Part shown: positions 23,442 to 31,047 of the stretch, in pieces | How positions within the stretch are numbered: the stretch's first letter is position 1 | How the letters are laid out: every line of letters starts with the position of its first letter | NCBI GenBank assembly: GCA_002373755.1 | Contig: DFJU01000025.1 | Location: 1-33,655 of the forward strand | Reading direction: 5' to 3' | Source of the DNA: Bacteroidales bacterium UBA3663 | GTDB lineage: Bacteria > Bacteroidota > Bacteroidia > Bacteroidales > UBA3663 | Length of the DNA stretch: 33,655 bases | The notes under the pieces: model-generated | The model's database searches: none | Seen by the model: the letters and a program-made list of their open reading frames with translations, nothing else | Told to the model about the DNA's origin: nothing | Position numbers and translations under genes: made by a program

Positions 23442-23489
23442 AGAGACGCCACAGTGCAACAAATAGAGACGCCACAGTGTGACGTCTCT
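23442..23489. repeat. REP copy C: partial plus full AGAGACG hairpin
   Basis: A partial unit (23442-23458, left arm only) is followed by a full 25-nt hairpin (23465-23489), repeating the partial-full layout of copy B. It lies 143 bases downstream of the esterase stop on the minus strand. Confidence 0.75.
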
Positions 23490-23520
23490 ACAGTTTTTGA
23501 TTTAGCCGATGGTGTCCTAT

Positions 23521-23626
23521 GCCCCCTCCCCATTACGGGGGTCCTCGCAGCGGTCAGAACGATTGATAATCGTTCAGCGAGAAGACGAGCTTTAGCGAGG
23601 GGCAATGGCTGGGGAGAGGGTCTGTG
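23521..23626. repeat. Long palindromic REP-like element downstream of the esterase
   Basis: The element begins with a CCCTCCCCA segment (23524-23532) and ends with a TGGGGAGAGGG segment near 23610-23620, with a central perfect hairpin GAACGATT-GAT-AATCGTTC (23557-23575) and nested CCTCGC / GCGAGG pairing. It may form the 3' end of the esterase mRNA. Confidence 0.6.
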
Positions 23627-23631
23627 GGGCG

Positions 23632-25449
23632 TTAGTTGTTCAGCAAAAGCGTCTCCAACGCCTTCTGACGCTCGCTCCAAGTCGCGTAGTCGCTGGCGCG
23701 GAGGGTGGCGGAGATATTTGCGGCCGACGGGTCGGTCGTGAGGCAGACGGGACGGATTTTGCCGTCGGCCAAGAGCTTGTCGGCAACCACATTGGCCGCA
23801 GCAACGGTGAACCATGAGTCGATGCCGTCGGCCACATCGGGCACAAGCAGGATGGTGCGTTCGGGCGACGCTCCGGCGGGCGTGTAGGTCACTGTGCCGC
23901 GCGTAAAGTCGTGTGCGACAGGGCCGTAGGCGATGTTGCCCGTGGTGTTGCAATGGAACGAGCCACGCGGATGGGCGGCGATGCTGCGCTTGAACTTGGG
24001 CGATGCGGTGATATACATGTTCTGCGGGTCGGCCGTCGCTGTGCCGTCGAACTCGAAATGATAGGTGAACGGTGCGAAGTCGTTGATTTTCAGCTCCGTC
24101 GTCCAGATGCCGAGCGAATCGCGCTGCATCGGCACACGCTGCGTCTCGGTGACGAGGGCGACGCGACGGGCATCGGCCGCCTTGAAGCGGAACGTGATGC
24201 ACGAATCGGCATATTCGGGCGAGATGAGCGGACGCGGGAAAAGCCGCGCCATCACGCCGGGCGTAAACTGTGGCTCATTGCCCATGGCGGGTCGCGTCGG
24301 AGTGGCATCGGCCATAGCCTTTTCGGCAGCCTCGGGGCGGAACAGCAGCTGCATCGAAATGTTGAGGAAGTGCTTGGCATTCATCCAAGTGTGGCCGAAC
24401 TTGTCCGATGTGTACGCCTTGACGCAGCGGATGCCCTTGCGGTCGAGGAACTCGGTGTAGTCGCGCGCGTTGCCGTAGAGGAAATCGTCGGTGCCGACGC
24501 CGAGCCAGAAGAGGCGGATTTTGGAGTTGGTGTCGGCCGCATTGTCGTAAACGCCCTCGATTTCGGTCGATGTGAACGAGCTGTAGCTGCACAGGTAGGC
24601 GAACTTGTCGAGGTTGTGCAGGCCGACGGAAAGTCCCTGATTTCCACCGCGCGAGAAGCCGCCGATGGCGCGATGCTCGCGGTCGGCAATGGTGCGGTAG
24701 CGGCGTTCGACGAAGGGCATCAGGTCGTTGGTGAAGTCGAGGCTGAAGATGTCGCGGCCGAAGTTGGTCTGCGGTACAGAGGCGGCATCGGGCACGACGG
24801 GAAGCAGCTTGTAGGGATTGCCGTAGGGCATCACGATGATCATCTCTTCGGCGAGGCCGTCGGCCGCAAGGTTGTCGGCGATGAAGTTGGCGCGCCCCAC
24901 CTTGCTATAGACCTCTTCGGTGTCGGTCGTGCCGCTGATGAGGTAGAACACGGGGTAGCTCCTGTCGGGCGAAGTCGCGTAGCTGGGCGGCAGATAGACG
25001 ACGGCATGATTGACCGCGCCGAGGTTGGCGGAGTAGTAGCTGACGTGCTCGACGGTGCCGTGCGGCACGTTGCGGATGTCGTGCGGAAGGGCTTTGCCAT
25101 CGGCCGACGGAACCTCCAGAAGGCTGTTCTTGAAGCCCTCGTTGGGAAAATAGGCCGCACATTCGGGGTCCATGATGCCGATGCCGTCCACGACGAAATG
25201 GTAGGGATACATGTCGGGCGCAGCAGGGCCGACGGTGGCCGTCCAAAGGCCGGAAACAGAGTCGCGCGTCATGTCATGTCGGCCGGCGAACTGCACATCG
25301 ACCATGACCGAGCGTGCGCTGTCGTTCCTGTAGCGGAATGTGACTGTGCCGTCGGCATTGCACACGGTCGATTGGAAATCTTCGGCGACATCGGGCTGCT
25401 GCGTGCAGGCAAAAAGTGCTAAAAACGGGAAAAATGCAAGTTTTCGCAT
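23632..25449 (-). CDS. CE1-type esterase lipoprotein with a second, degenerate esterase half
   Basis: A 605-residue lipoprotein (lipobox LFAC, Cys15). Residues about 25-115 form a CBM48-like N-terminal domain; about 125-375 an alpha/beta-hydrolase of the CE1/esterase-D type, with nucleophile Ser266 in GGFSRGG, His353 in FGHTWMNAKHF and Asp321/322 in GVGTDD. Such enzymes remove acetyl or feruloyl groups from xylan. From about 395 the architecture restarts: another CBM48-like domain (415-485) and the beginning of a second CE1 domain (510-605; compare VYLPPSYATSPDRSYPVFYL with VTYTPAGASPERTILLVP). The second domain stops before any nucleophile, so only the first can be catalytic. GH43 and GH95 genes surround it. 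A REP-like element follows the stop and may mark where the second domain was lost. Confidence 0.87.
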   Translation of the reverse strand: MRKLAFFPFLALFACTQQPDVAEDFQSTVCNADGTVTFRYRNDSARSVMVDVQFAGRHDMTRDSVSGLWTATVGPAAPDMYPYHFVVDGIGIMDPECAAYFPNEGFKNSLLEVPSADGKALPHDIRNVPHGTVEHVSYYSANLGAVNHAVVYLPPSYATSPDRSYPVFYLISGTTDTEEVYSKVGRANFIADNLAADGLAEEMIIVMPYGNPYKLLPVVPDAASVPQTNFGRDIFSLDFTNDLMPFVERRYRTIADREHRAIGGFSRGGNQGLSVGLHNLDKFAYLCSYSSFTSTEIEGVYDNAADTNSKIRLFWLGVGTDDFLYGNARDYTEFLDRKGIRCVKAYTSDKFGHTWMNAKHFLNISMQLLFRPEAAEKAMADATPTRPAMGNEPQFTPGVMARLFPRPLISPEYADSCITFRFKAADARRVALVTETQRVPMQRDSLGIWTTELKINDFAPFTYHFEFDGTATADPQNMYITASPKFKRSIAAHPRGSFHCNTTGNIAYGPVAHDFTRGTVTYTPAGASPERTILLVPDVADGIDSWFTVAAANVVADKLLADGKIRPVCLTTDPSAANISATLRASDYATWSERQKALETLLLNN

Positions 25450-25466
25450 AATTGATTCTTGAAATT

Positions 25467-25574
25467 TTTATAACCACGAAATTCACGAAAAACACGAAAG
25501 TTCTTTTGTCTCTCATGAAATAATTGCGTGCGATGGTGTTTTATAACCACGAAATTCACGAAAAAACACGAAAG
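25467..25574. repeat. Direct repeat pair of the CACGAAATTCACGAAA type
   Basis: Two copies, 25467-25500 and 25540-25574, begin TTTATAACCACGAAATTCACG and end AACACGAAAG; they differ by one A. They fill most of the gap between the GH43 at 25610 and the esterase at 25449. Internally they are three CACGAAA words spaced 9-11 bases apart. Similar sequence is, to my knowledge, a common dispersed intergenic element in Bacteroidetes. Confidence 0.8.
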
Positions 25575-25609
25575 CACGAAAAGGCTTGGTTATTGGCCAA
25601 TGGAGCTAA

Positions 25610-27262
25610 TCACTCCCCTCCCCTCGGGGAGGTCGGGAGGGGGTCAGTGGGGCTAAAGCAATCCACATCGACATATCCGCCGGCCTTGCGGGTCGCGTAG
25701 TTGAAGATGGCGAACTTCGTACCCATGAAGAAGCGGCGGTAGTCGAACTGCATCCGGTAGTTCTTGGTGCCGATCTGCGTCCAGTTTTCACCGTCGAGGC
25801 TGTAGAAGAAGTTGGCCGCATCGTTGTGGCCAGGCTGGAAGTCGCCGTCGATGCGCAGCCAGATCTGGCGCGTCTTCTTGTCCAATGCGACCGATTCGAT
25901 GACCTGCTCCGTAACCTCCTTGACGGCCTTCTCGCGGTCGGTCAGGGCGACGACCTGTTCGCTCATTTCGAGGGTGACGGTCTTGCCGGTGCACTTCAGC
26001 GTGAGCACGCCGCTGTTGCCGTTGAAGGCGCAGAAGCCCGCACGGTCGCCGTCCTTCATGTGCGAGAAGTCGATCGAGACCGTTCCGCTGCACGTCGGCC
26101 CCATCATGCGCTGCGTGATGGTGTTGGGCGCGAGGTAGAGGTTGGGCACTACGCGGCTGGTCTTCAGTCGCAGGTAGCCCGGACGCTCGGCAAGGTTCCA
26201 TGCGTTGTCAACCGGGTTGTGGTTCCACTGCCAATGCAGGCCGAGGGTCGGCGCGGAAAAATCATCGGCCATGACAATCGACTTGACAGGCTCGCCACTG
26301 CGCAGGGGGCGGACGGTGGCTGGCACCTTGCCGTTCTCGTCGCCCAACATCGGCCAACCGTCAATCCAGCGACAGGGCATCACGGTGAGCACACGGCCGA
26401 CGCCGCCACGGTCCTGGAAGATGATGCCGTACCAGTCGCCGTCCTCCGAATCGACGATGGTGCCCTGCGCCTCGTAGCCGAAGCCGCCGAAGTCGCTTTC
26501 GAGGATGACCTGCTTCTCCCACTTGCCGCTGTTGATGTCGTCGGTGCGATAGCAGACCTCGCGTCGATGGCGGCCGGGGGCGTAGGTGTGCGATATCATG
26601 AGCAGATAGTACATGCCGTTGTGCTTCACTACGCGACTTCCTTCGAGCAGACCGCGCTCGTCGGCCTCACGTTCGAATATCTTGCGGTGCGTGCCCTCGA
26701 TGACGTCGCTCAGGTCGGCCTTCAGCTCCATCATCTCGCCCGTGCCGTAGATGACATAGACGCGGTCGTCGTCGTCGAAGAAGAGCGAGCAGTCGTGGAA
26801 ATGACGCATACGCGAGTGGATGGTCCAGGGGCCTTCAGCCTTGTCGGCCGTGAAGATGTAGGTCTGCCCCATCGGGCCGCCCTCGTTGGGCGCAAGCAGG
26901 GCGTAGAACTTGCCTTTGTGCCATTTGAGCGACGTTGCCCATTGGCCACGACCATAGACGGTGCCGTCGGTGAGGTCGTATTTGGGCGAATCGGTCAGCC
27001 GGTCGAAGAGGTAGCTGACGGTCTCCCAGTTCTTCAAGTCGCGCGAGGCCATGATGGGCGCGCCGGGCATGAGGTGCATCGTGGTCGAGACCATATAGAA
27101 GGTGTCGCCCACGCGGATGACGTCGGGGTCGGGACAGTCGGCCCAGAGCATCGGGTTCTGAATCGGCTCGGTGTGGAGCACTTGGTAATCATCGGCCAAT
27201 GCCCCAGCTGCGGGAACGAGCATCGCGGCGGCCAAAAGGGTTCGGAAAAGTCCGGTTTTCAT
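25610..27262 (-). CDS. Exported GH43 enzyme (arabinofuranosidase/xylosidase type) with C-terminal beta-sandwich
   Basis: A 550-residue exported enzyme (signal peptide ending ALA-DDYQ). NPMLWADCPDPDVIRVGDTFYMVSTTMHLMPG is the N-terminal propeller blade of a GH43 branch with alpha-L-arabinofuranosidase/beta-xylosidase members; the base Asp is residue 45. FHDCSLFFDDDDRVYVIYG contains the second Asp and DERGLLEGSRVVKHNGMYYLL the acid Glu. From about residue 330 a beta-sandwich (DDFSAPTLGLHWQWNHNP...LYLAPNTITQRMMGP...SLDGENWTQIG) completes the active site in this branch. The final residues PLPTSPRGGE are unlike the rest and are encoded by a REP-like hairpin. It starts 15 bases after the gingipain-prodomain-like gene on the same strand. 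Probable role: removal of arabinose or xylose from oligosaccharides. Confidence 0.9.
   Translation of the reverse strand: MKTGLFRTLLAAAMLVPAAGALADDYQVLHTEPIQNPMLWADCPDPDVIRVGDTFYMVSTTMHLMPGAPIMASRDLKNWETVSYLFDRLTDSPKYDLTDGTVYGRGQWATSLKWHKGKFYALLAPNEGGPMGQTYIFTADKAEGPWTIHSRMRHFHDCSLFFDDDDRVYVIYGTGEMMELKADLSDVIEGTHRKIFEREADERGLLEGSRVVKHNGMYYLLMISHTYAPGRHRREVCYRTDDINSGKWEKQVILESDFGGFGYEAQGTIVDSEDGDWYGIIFQDRGGVGRVLTVMPCRWIDGWPMLGDENGKVPATVRPLRSGEPVKSIVMADDFSAPTLGLHWQWNHNPVDNAWNLAERPGYLRLKTSRVVPNLYLAPNTITQRMMGPTCSGTVSIDFSHMKDGDRAGFCAFNGNSGVLTLKCTGKTVTLEMSEQVVALTDREKAVKEVTEQVIESVALDKKTRQIWLRIDGDFQPGHNDAANFFYSLDGENWTQIGTKNYRMQFDYRRFFMGTKFAIFNYATRKAGGYVDVDCFSPTDPLPTSPRGGE
25611..25654. repeat. REP-like hairpin overlapping the 3' end of a GH43 gene
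   Basis: CACTCCCCTCCC pairs with GGGAGGGGGTCAGTG, with an inner CCCCTCGGGG. It encodes the last residues of the GH43 at 25610 (DPLPTSPRGGE). Its position at a coding 3' end, with a stop supplied by the element, suggests insertion or gene conversion at the old stop codon. Confidence 0.75.
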
Positions 27263-27277
27263 AATGTAAAGATTTTA

Positions 27278-28006
27278 TTATTTGTGATTTGAAATGATTT
27301 TCTTGCCTCCACGCACGACAATTCCGCGCGCGCCGTCAGTCGCTATGCGGCCGTCGAGGCTGAACGAATTTACAACTTTTGCTGCGGATTTCAACTCATC
27401 AATGCCTGTCGTGCCGCCAGAAAGCGTCACTTTGTAAACGATTTTAGTGTACGCTATCACAGTTTGTTGCTCGTAATTGTACGATATTGGATATATCATA
27501 TAAACAGCATTTATTTGACCAATAATATAAGACAGTCTGTCGAACTCAACCGCAGAAACTGGATAAAATCCTTCGTAAGGAGTTATTGGCAACCTTCGCA
27601 CTTTACCAGACTCGCAATCGGATTGAGGAGGAAATGCAGGTGCTAATTGATAATGGAAATCCGTATAACTACATTCCAAAATTTCCAACGCAGGCATCTC
27701 ATCTTTTTCCAATTTCAACCAATCACTTCTGTAAAGTATGGATGGCTCTCCATTGGTTTGTGAATCCATAAAATACTCTTTATATCTCCATAAAAAACAG
27801 TTTGGCAATTCTTTATCTTTTTCTATAACTGCCTCCGTAAACTCATACGTCACCAAATAACCGTCCTCCAGAGTTTCTACAGTCCTTACAGGGTTGGCCG
27901 CATCACTTCCCTCCCTCACCTCTCCGGTAAGGAGGTTGATGACCTGCTGGGCATCGGCCAAAAATAAGGTCGAAGCAGCCAAAAGTGAAGTAATGATTTT
28001 TTTCAT
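27278..28006 (-). CDS. Exported protein resembling a C25 (gingipain-like) prodomain, without a peptidase
   Basis: A 242-residue exported protein (signal MKKIITSLLAASTLFLADAQ). EDGYLVTYEFTEAVI, EPSILYRSDWLKL, LECSYTDFHYQLAPAFPP, ITPYEGFYPVSAVEF, YPISYNYEQQTVIAYTKIVYKV resemble the N-terminal propeptide domain seen before C25 cysteine peptidases in Bacteroidetes, where it blocks the active site or assists folding. No Cys/His peptidase domain follows. The protein instead ends NSFSLDGRIATDGARGIVVRGGKKIISNHK, similar to the short C-terminal tails of Prevotella surface proteins. It may be a stand-alone inhibitor or a remnant. It is followed after 15 bases by the GH43 at 25610. Recognition is from memory of the family. 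Confidence 0.55.
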   Translation of the reverse strand: MKKIITSLLAASTLFLADAQQVINLLTGEVREGSDAANPVRTVETLEDGYLVTYEFTEAVIEKDKELPNCFLWRYKEYFMDSQTNGEPSILYRSDWLKLEKDEMPALEILECSYTDFHYQLAPAFPPQSDCESGKVRRLPITPYEGFYPVSAVEFDRLSYIIGQINAVYMIYPISYNYEQQTVIAYTKIVYKVTLSGGTTGIDELKSAAKVVNSFSLDGRIATDGARGIVVRGGKKIISNHK

Positions 28007-28040
28007 TTAAAAGATTTTTAAAGGGAGTGAAAAAGAGTGT

Positions 28041-28065
28041 AGAGACGCGCCATTGGCACGTCTCT
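28041..28065. repeat. REP copy D: AGAGACG hairpin
   Basis: A 25-nt hairpin with arms AGAGACG and CGTCTCT and inner GCC/GGC instead of CACA/TGTG. It lies 51 bases past the GH95 stop and 35 bases before the prodomain-like gene. The preceding bases (GGGAGTGAAAAAGAGTGT) resemble the repeat at 9591. Confidence 0.75.
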
Positions 28066-28115
28066 GGATTGAAAAGGGACGATACGACCGGATGTTAATA
28101 ACTAATAACTGATAA

Positions 28116-30611
28116 CTAATAACTCAGCAGCATTATCGTCTCATTGGCCGATGTCTCGATGTCGTATTCATAGACGGGACGGAGCGTGGCCGATGGCGTT
28201 TCCTTCAGTTCGGGCGAGACAAGCGGCGACTTGACATTGGCCGGAGCGTAGAGCTGATTCGGACACGCGCCCGACGCCGGACGTAAGCCCTTGCCTTTCA
28301 ACGGCCAATAGCTGCGCACACGCAATGTGCCGCCGATGGTTGACTTGATCCGGACCGACATCGGACGGCCGTCGCGCCACTTCACATCGGCCACAAAACC
28401 GCCACGCGCACGCAAGCCCTTGACCTCGCCGTCGCGCCACGATTCGGGCAGGGCGGGCAGGATGTGGACGGCACCGTCGTGGCTCTGGATGAGCATCTCG
28501 CACACGCCGGCCGAGCAGCCGAAATTGCCGTCAATCTGGAACGGCGGATGGGCGTCGAACAGGTTCGGATAGGTGCGGCCCAGAGGGAACTGGCGCATCT
28601 GACGGTCGTCGGGCAGGAGGTGCAGCATATTCTTGATAATCAGGAAGGCATGGTCGCCGTCGAGCATACGCGCCCAGAAGTTGATCTTCCAGCCGAGGCT
28701 CCAGCCCGTCGCCATATCGCCGCGCTGCCGAAGGGTATTGGCCGCAGCCGCAAAGAGCTCGGGATGCGTGTAGGGCGAAATCTGGTTGGATGGATAGAGG
28801 CCGTAGAGGTGCGAGATGTGGCGGTGTTCGTCCTTCGGGTCGTCGGCGTCGATGAGCCACTCCTGGAGCTGCCCGTAGCGGCCAATCTGCATCGGTGGGA
28901 GCTTGGCCAATGCCGCATCGTACCGGCGCGAATCGTCGTTGTTGCCCAACACGCGGGCGGCCTTGGATGCTTGCGACAGCACGTCGAAGCAGATCTGGTT
29001 GTCCATCGTCGAACCGGCGCAGACGTTGGTGCCCTTGCCCTGCGGCCCATGTTCGGGCGAGACGGTCGGCACGGTCATGAGCCATCCGGCGGCGGACTTC
29101 ACTTCGCCCGTGTCGGGATAGACCTGCATGAAGTCGAGCAGAAAATCGGCCGCACCCTTCATCACGGGGTAGTTATCGACCAGGAACTGACGGTCGCCCG
29201 TGTAGAGGAAGTGCTGCCAGAGGTGGGTTGTGAGCCATGCGCCGCCGGTCGGGAACATGCCCCACGGAGTGCCGTCCACGGGACCGGCGATGCGCCACAG
29301 GTCGGTGTTGTGATGGGCGACCCAACCCTGGCAGCCGTACATCTCGTGGGCGGTCTTGGCTCCCGTCTGGCTCAGGTCGCGGATCATCGAGAAGAGCGGC
29401 TGCTGCGTCTCGGCCAGATTGCCGATGAGCGACGGCCAATAGTTCATCTCGGCGTTGATGTTGATGGTGTATTTCGAGTCCCACGGCGCGTTCATCTTGT
29501 CGTTCCACACGCCTTGCAGGTTGGCAGGCTGACCACCGGGCTGCGACGAGGAAATCAGCAGATAGCGGCCGTACTGCATCATGAGCGACACGAGGTCGAG
29601 GTCGGTCGCATCCTTCTCGAAGGCGGCCACACGCTTGTCGGTCTCGAGCGAACTGTTGGCATTCTTGGCCAATGAGAGCGTCACACGGTTGTACTGCTCC
29701 TGATACTTCTTCACGTGGTCGGCCAGCAGCTGCCTGTACGCCTTGCCCTTCACCGTGGCCAGACGGCGGTTGTTCTTCTTCACCGGAGTGCCGCTGATGT
29801 CATTAAAATTCACGTAGTTGGTGGCGGCGGAGATGTAGATTGTGGCCGATGTGGCATTGGACACCATAAGCCTGTCGAAGCCACTTTCCACCTTGCCGTC
29901 GGCCTCGACCATGATGCGACATTCGGCCTTCAGTCCGGCATCGATGCCCTCCTGCTCCGCGCCATCCACTACGGCCGCCAACTCGTTGACCTTGCCGCCG
30001 ATGCCCTCGTGTTCCGACACGGTGAAGACCTGCGTGGGCAATTGGCCGTGATAGCCGACCTCAAACGCGAGCTGACCCTTCTTGCCGGCCTCCAAGTGAA
30101 TGACGATGACGCTGTCGGCCAACGATGCGAAGACCGTCCGTTCGTACTTCACGCCATTGCAAGTGTAGATTGTGGTCGATGTGGCATCGGCCAAGTTCAA
30201 CGCACGCTCGTAGCCGGTCACGTCGGTGTGGCCGAAGTGCAGCGACAGGCTACCGAGGGGCAGGAAACGCATTCCGTGCGGCCCCTTGACAAAGTGCTTG
30301 TCGATGAGCTTCGATGCCTCATATTCCTTGCCGGCGAAGATGAGTCGGCGCACTTCGGGCAACACGTCGAGCGACTCGTGGCTGTTGTTGTCGTGCGGCT
30401 GTCCGCTCCAGAAGGTCTCTTCGTTGAGCTGGATTTCCTCCGTGTCGGTGCCGCCATAGACCATGGCTCCGAGTGTCGAATTGCCCACGGGAAGCGCCTC
30501 CAGCCAGTGCGATGCGGGATGGGCGTACCACAGCCGATGATGCTGCTGGGCCGTGGCGGTGATGACGATTGAGGCCAATGCCACAGCTGTCGTCAGTAGA
30601 TTCTTTTTCAT
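28116..30611 (-). CDS. Exported GH95-family alpha-L-fucosidase/alpha-L-galactosidase
   Basis: An 831-residue exported enzyme (signal ending ITATAQ). Family features in order: [28 protein letters not shown] with [12 protein letters not shown] in the N-terminal beta-sandwich; [35 protein letters not shown] (about residue 385), which carries the asparagines that activate water in GH95; [11 protein letters not shown]; and [14 protein letters not shown] with the candidate catalytic Asp near residue 694. The length matches GH95 enzymes. Members release alpha-1,2-fucose or alpha-L-galactose from xyloglucan and complex xylans. I start at the ATG at 30611; an in-frame start at 30692 lacks a signal peptide. 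It is the most upstream CAZyme in the window and may act with the GH43 and CE1 enzymes on arabinoxylan side chains. Confidence 0.93.
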   Translation of the reverse strand: MKKNLLTTAVALASIVITATAQQHHRLWYAHPASHWLEALPVGNSTLGAMVYGGTDTEEIQLNEETFWSGQPHDNNSHESLDVLPEVRRLIFAGKEYEASKLIDKHFVKGPHGMRFLPLGSLSLHFGHTDVTGYERALNLADATSTTIYTCNGVKYERTVFASLADSVIVIHLEAGKKGQLAFEVGYHGQLPTQVFTVSEHEGIGGKVNELAAVVDGAEQEGIDAGLKAECRIMVEADGKVESGFDRLMVSNATSATIYISAATNYVNFNDISGTPVKKNNRRLATVKGKAYRQLLADHVKKYQEQYNRVTLSLAKNANSSLETDKRVAAFEKDATDLDLVSLMMQYGRYLLISSSQPGGQPANLQGVWNDKMNAPWDSKYTININAEMNYWPSLIGNLAETQQPLFSMIRDLSQTGAKTAHEMYGCQGWVAHHNTDLWRIAGPVDGTPWGMFPTGGAWLTTHLWQHFLYTGDRQFLVDNYPVMKGAADFLLDFMQVYPDTGEVKSAAGWLMTVPTVSPEHGPQGKGTNVCAGSTMDNQICFDVLSQASKAARVLGNNDDSRRYDAALAKLPPMQIGRYGQLQEWLIDADDPKDEHRHISHLYGLYPSNQISPYTHPELFAAAANTLRQRGDMATGWSLGWKINFWARMLDGDHAFLIIKNMLHLLPDDRQMRQFPLGRTYPNLFDAHPPFQIDGNFGCSAGVCEMLIQSHDGAVHILPALPESWRDGEVKGLRARGGFVADVKWRDGRPMSVRIKSTIGGTLRVRSYWPLKGKGLRPASGACPNQLYAPANVKSPLVSPELKETPSATLRPVYEYDIETSANETIMLLSY

Positions 30612-31047
30612 AGTGTTTATTTTGTATTTAATTCTGTGCGAATGGCACTTACTTTCTTGTCTTGACACAAGAAAGTAAGCAAAGAAAGTCAAGCCTTACG
30701 TTTCGCGGCCTGCAAAAAGGCGGTCTCGCTCGCTTGTAAGCCAAACTCGGCCTGTCGGCCTCAAACAAGGCTTACCGCTTCGCAATCCTCACCTTTTCGC
30801 AGTCGGCCGCTCCACTATGGCATCCCCTGCGGACAAGAGACAATACAAGAAACGAATTACTCTAAAATTCTTGAGTTTCAGATTTTGACATTCTGTGGTA
30901 TCGTCCGTTAACTCCCCAAGCGAAGCGATAACTCCCATTAACTCCACGAAGTTAACTCCGTTTTTTTCCTCCAGAGGTATCGTCCCCTTAACTCCCTAAG
31001 CGAAGCGATAACTCCCATTAACTCCACGAAGTTAACTCCTTATCCCC
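30612..31047. repeat. Repeat-rich intergenic region GH95 / CotH
   Basis: Contains a perfect hairpin CTTACTTTCTTGT-CTTGAC-ACAAGAAAGTAAG (30648-30679), a GTAAGCC/GGCTTAC inverted pair (30736-30775) with nested CGGCC repeats, and a two-copy tandem repeat (30897-31039). Plus-strand and minus-strand frames are short. No promoter matching TAnnTTTG was found, so the GH95 promoter may be non-canonical or lie further away. I see no gene. Confidence 0.65.
30897..31039. repeat. Two-copy tandem repeat built from GTTAACTCC words
   Basis: Copies at 30897-30959 and 30976-31039 (period about 79) each start GGTATCGTCC and end GAAGTTAACTCC, with internal AAGCGAAGCGATAACTCCC. The element sits directly at the 3' end of the CotH gene; related GGAGTTAAC words also lie upstream of that gene at 33501-33640. 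Confidence 0.8.

Larger units (their letters stand above)
23295..23631. other. Intergenic region packed with regulatory and repeat elements
   Basis: From left to right these 337 bases hold the ATPase promoter, three 32-bp tandem repeats, a partial and a full AGAGACG hairpin, and a large palindromic REP-like element reaching the 3' end of the esterase gene. I see no gene. Confidence 0.7.

Noticed and set aside
23911..25422. 503-codon plus-strand frame opposite the esterase
   Set aside because: Composition is typical of an antisense shadow (G/D/V/R rich); the minus frame has lipobox and GxSxG.
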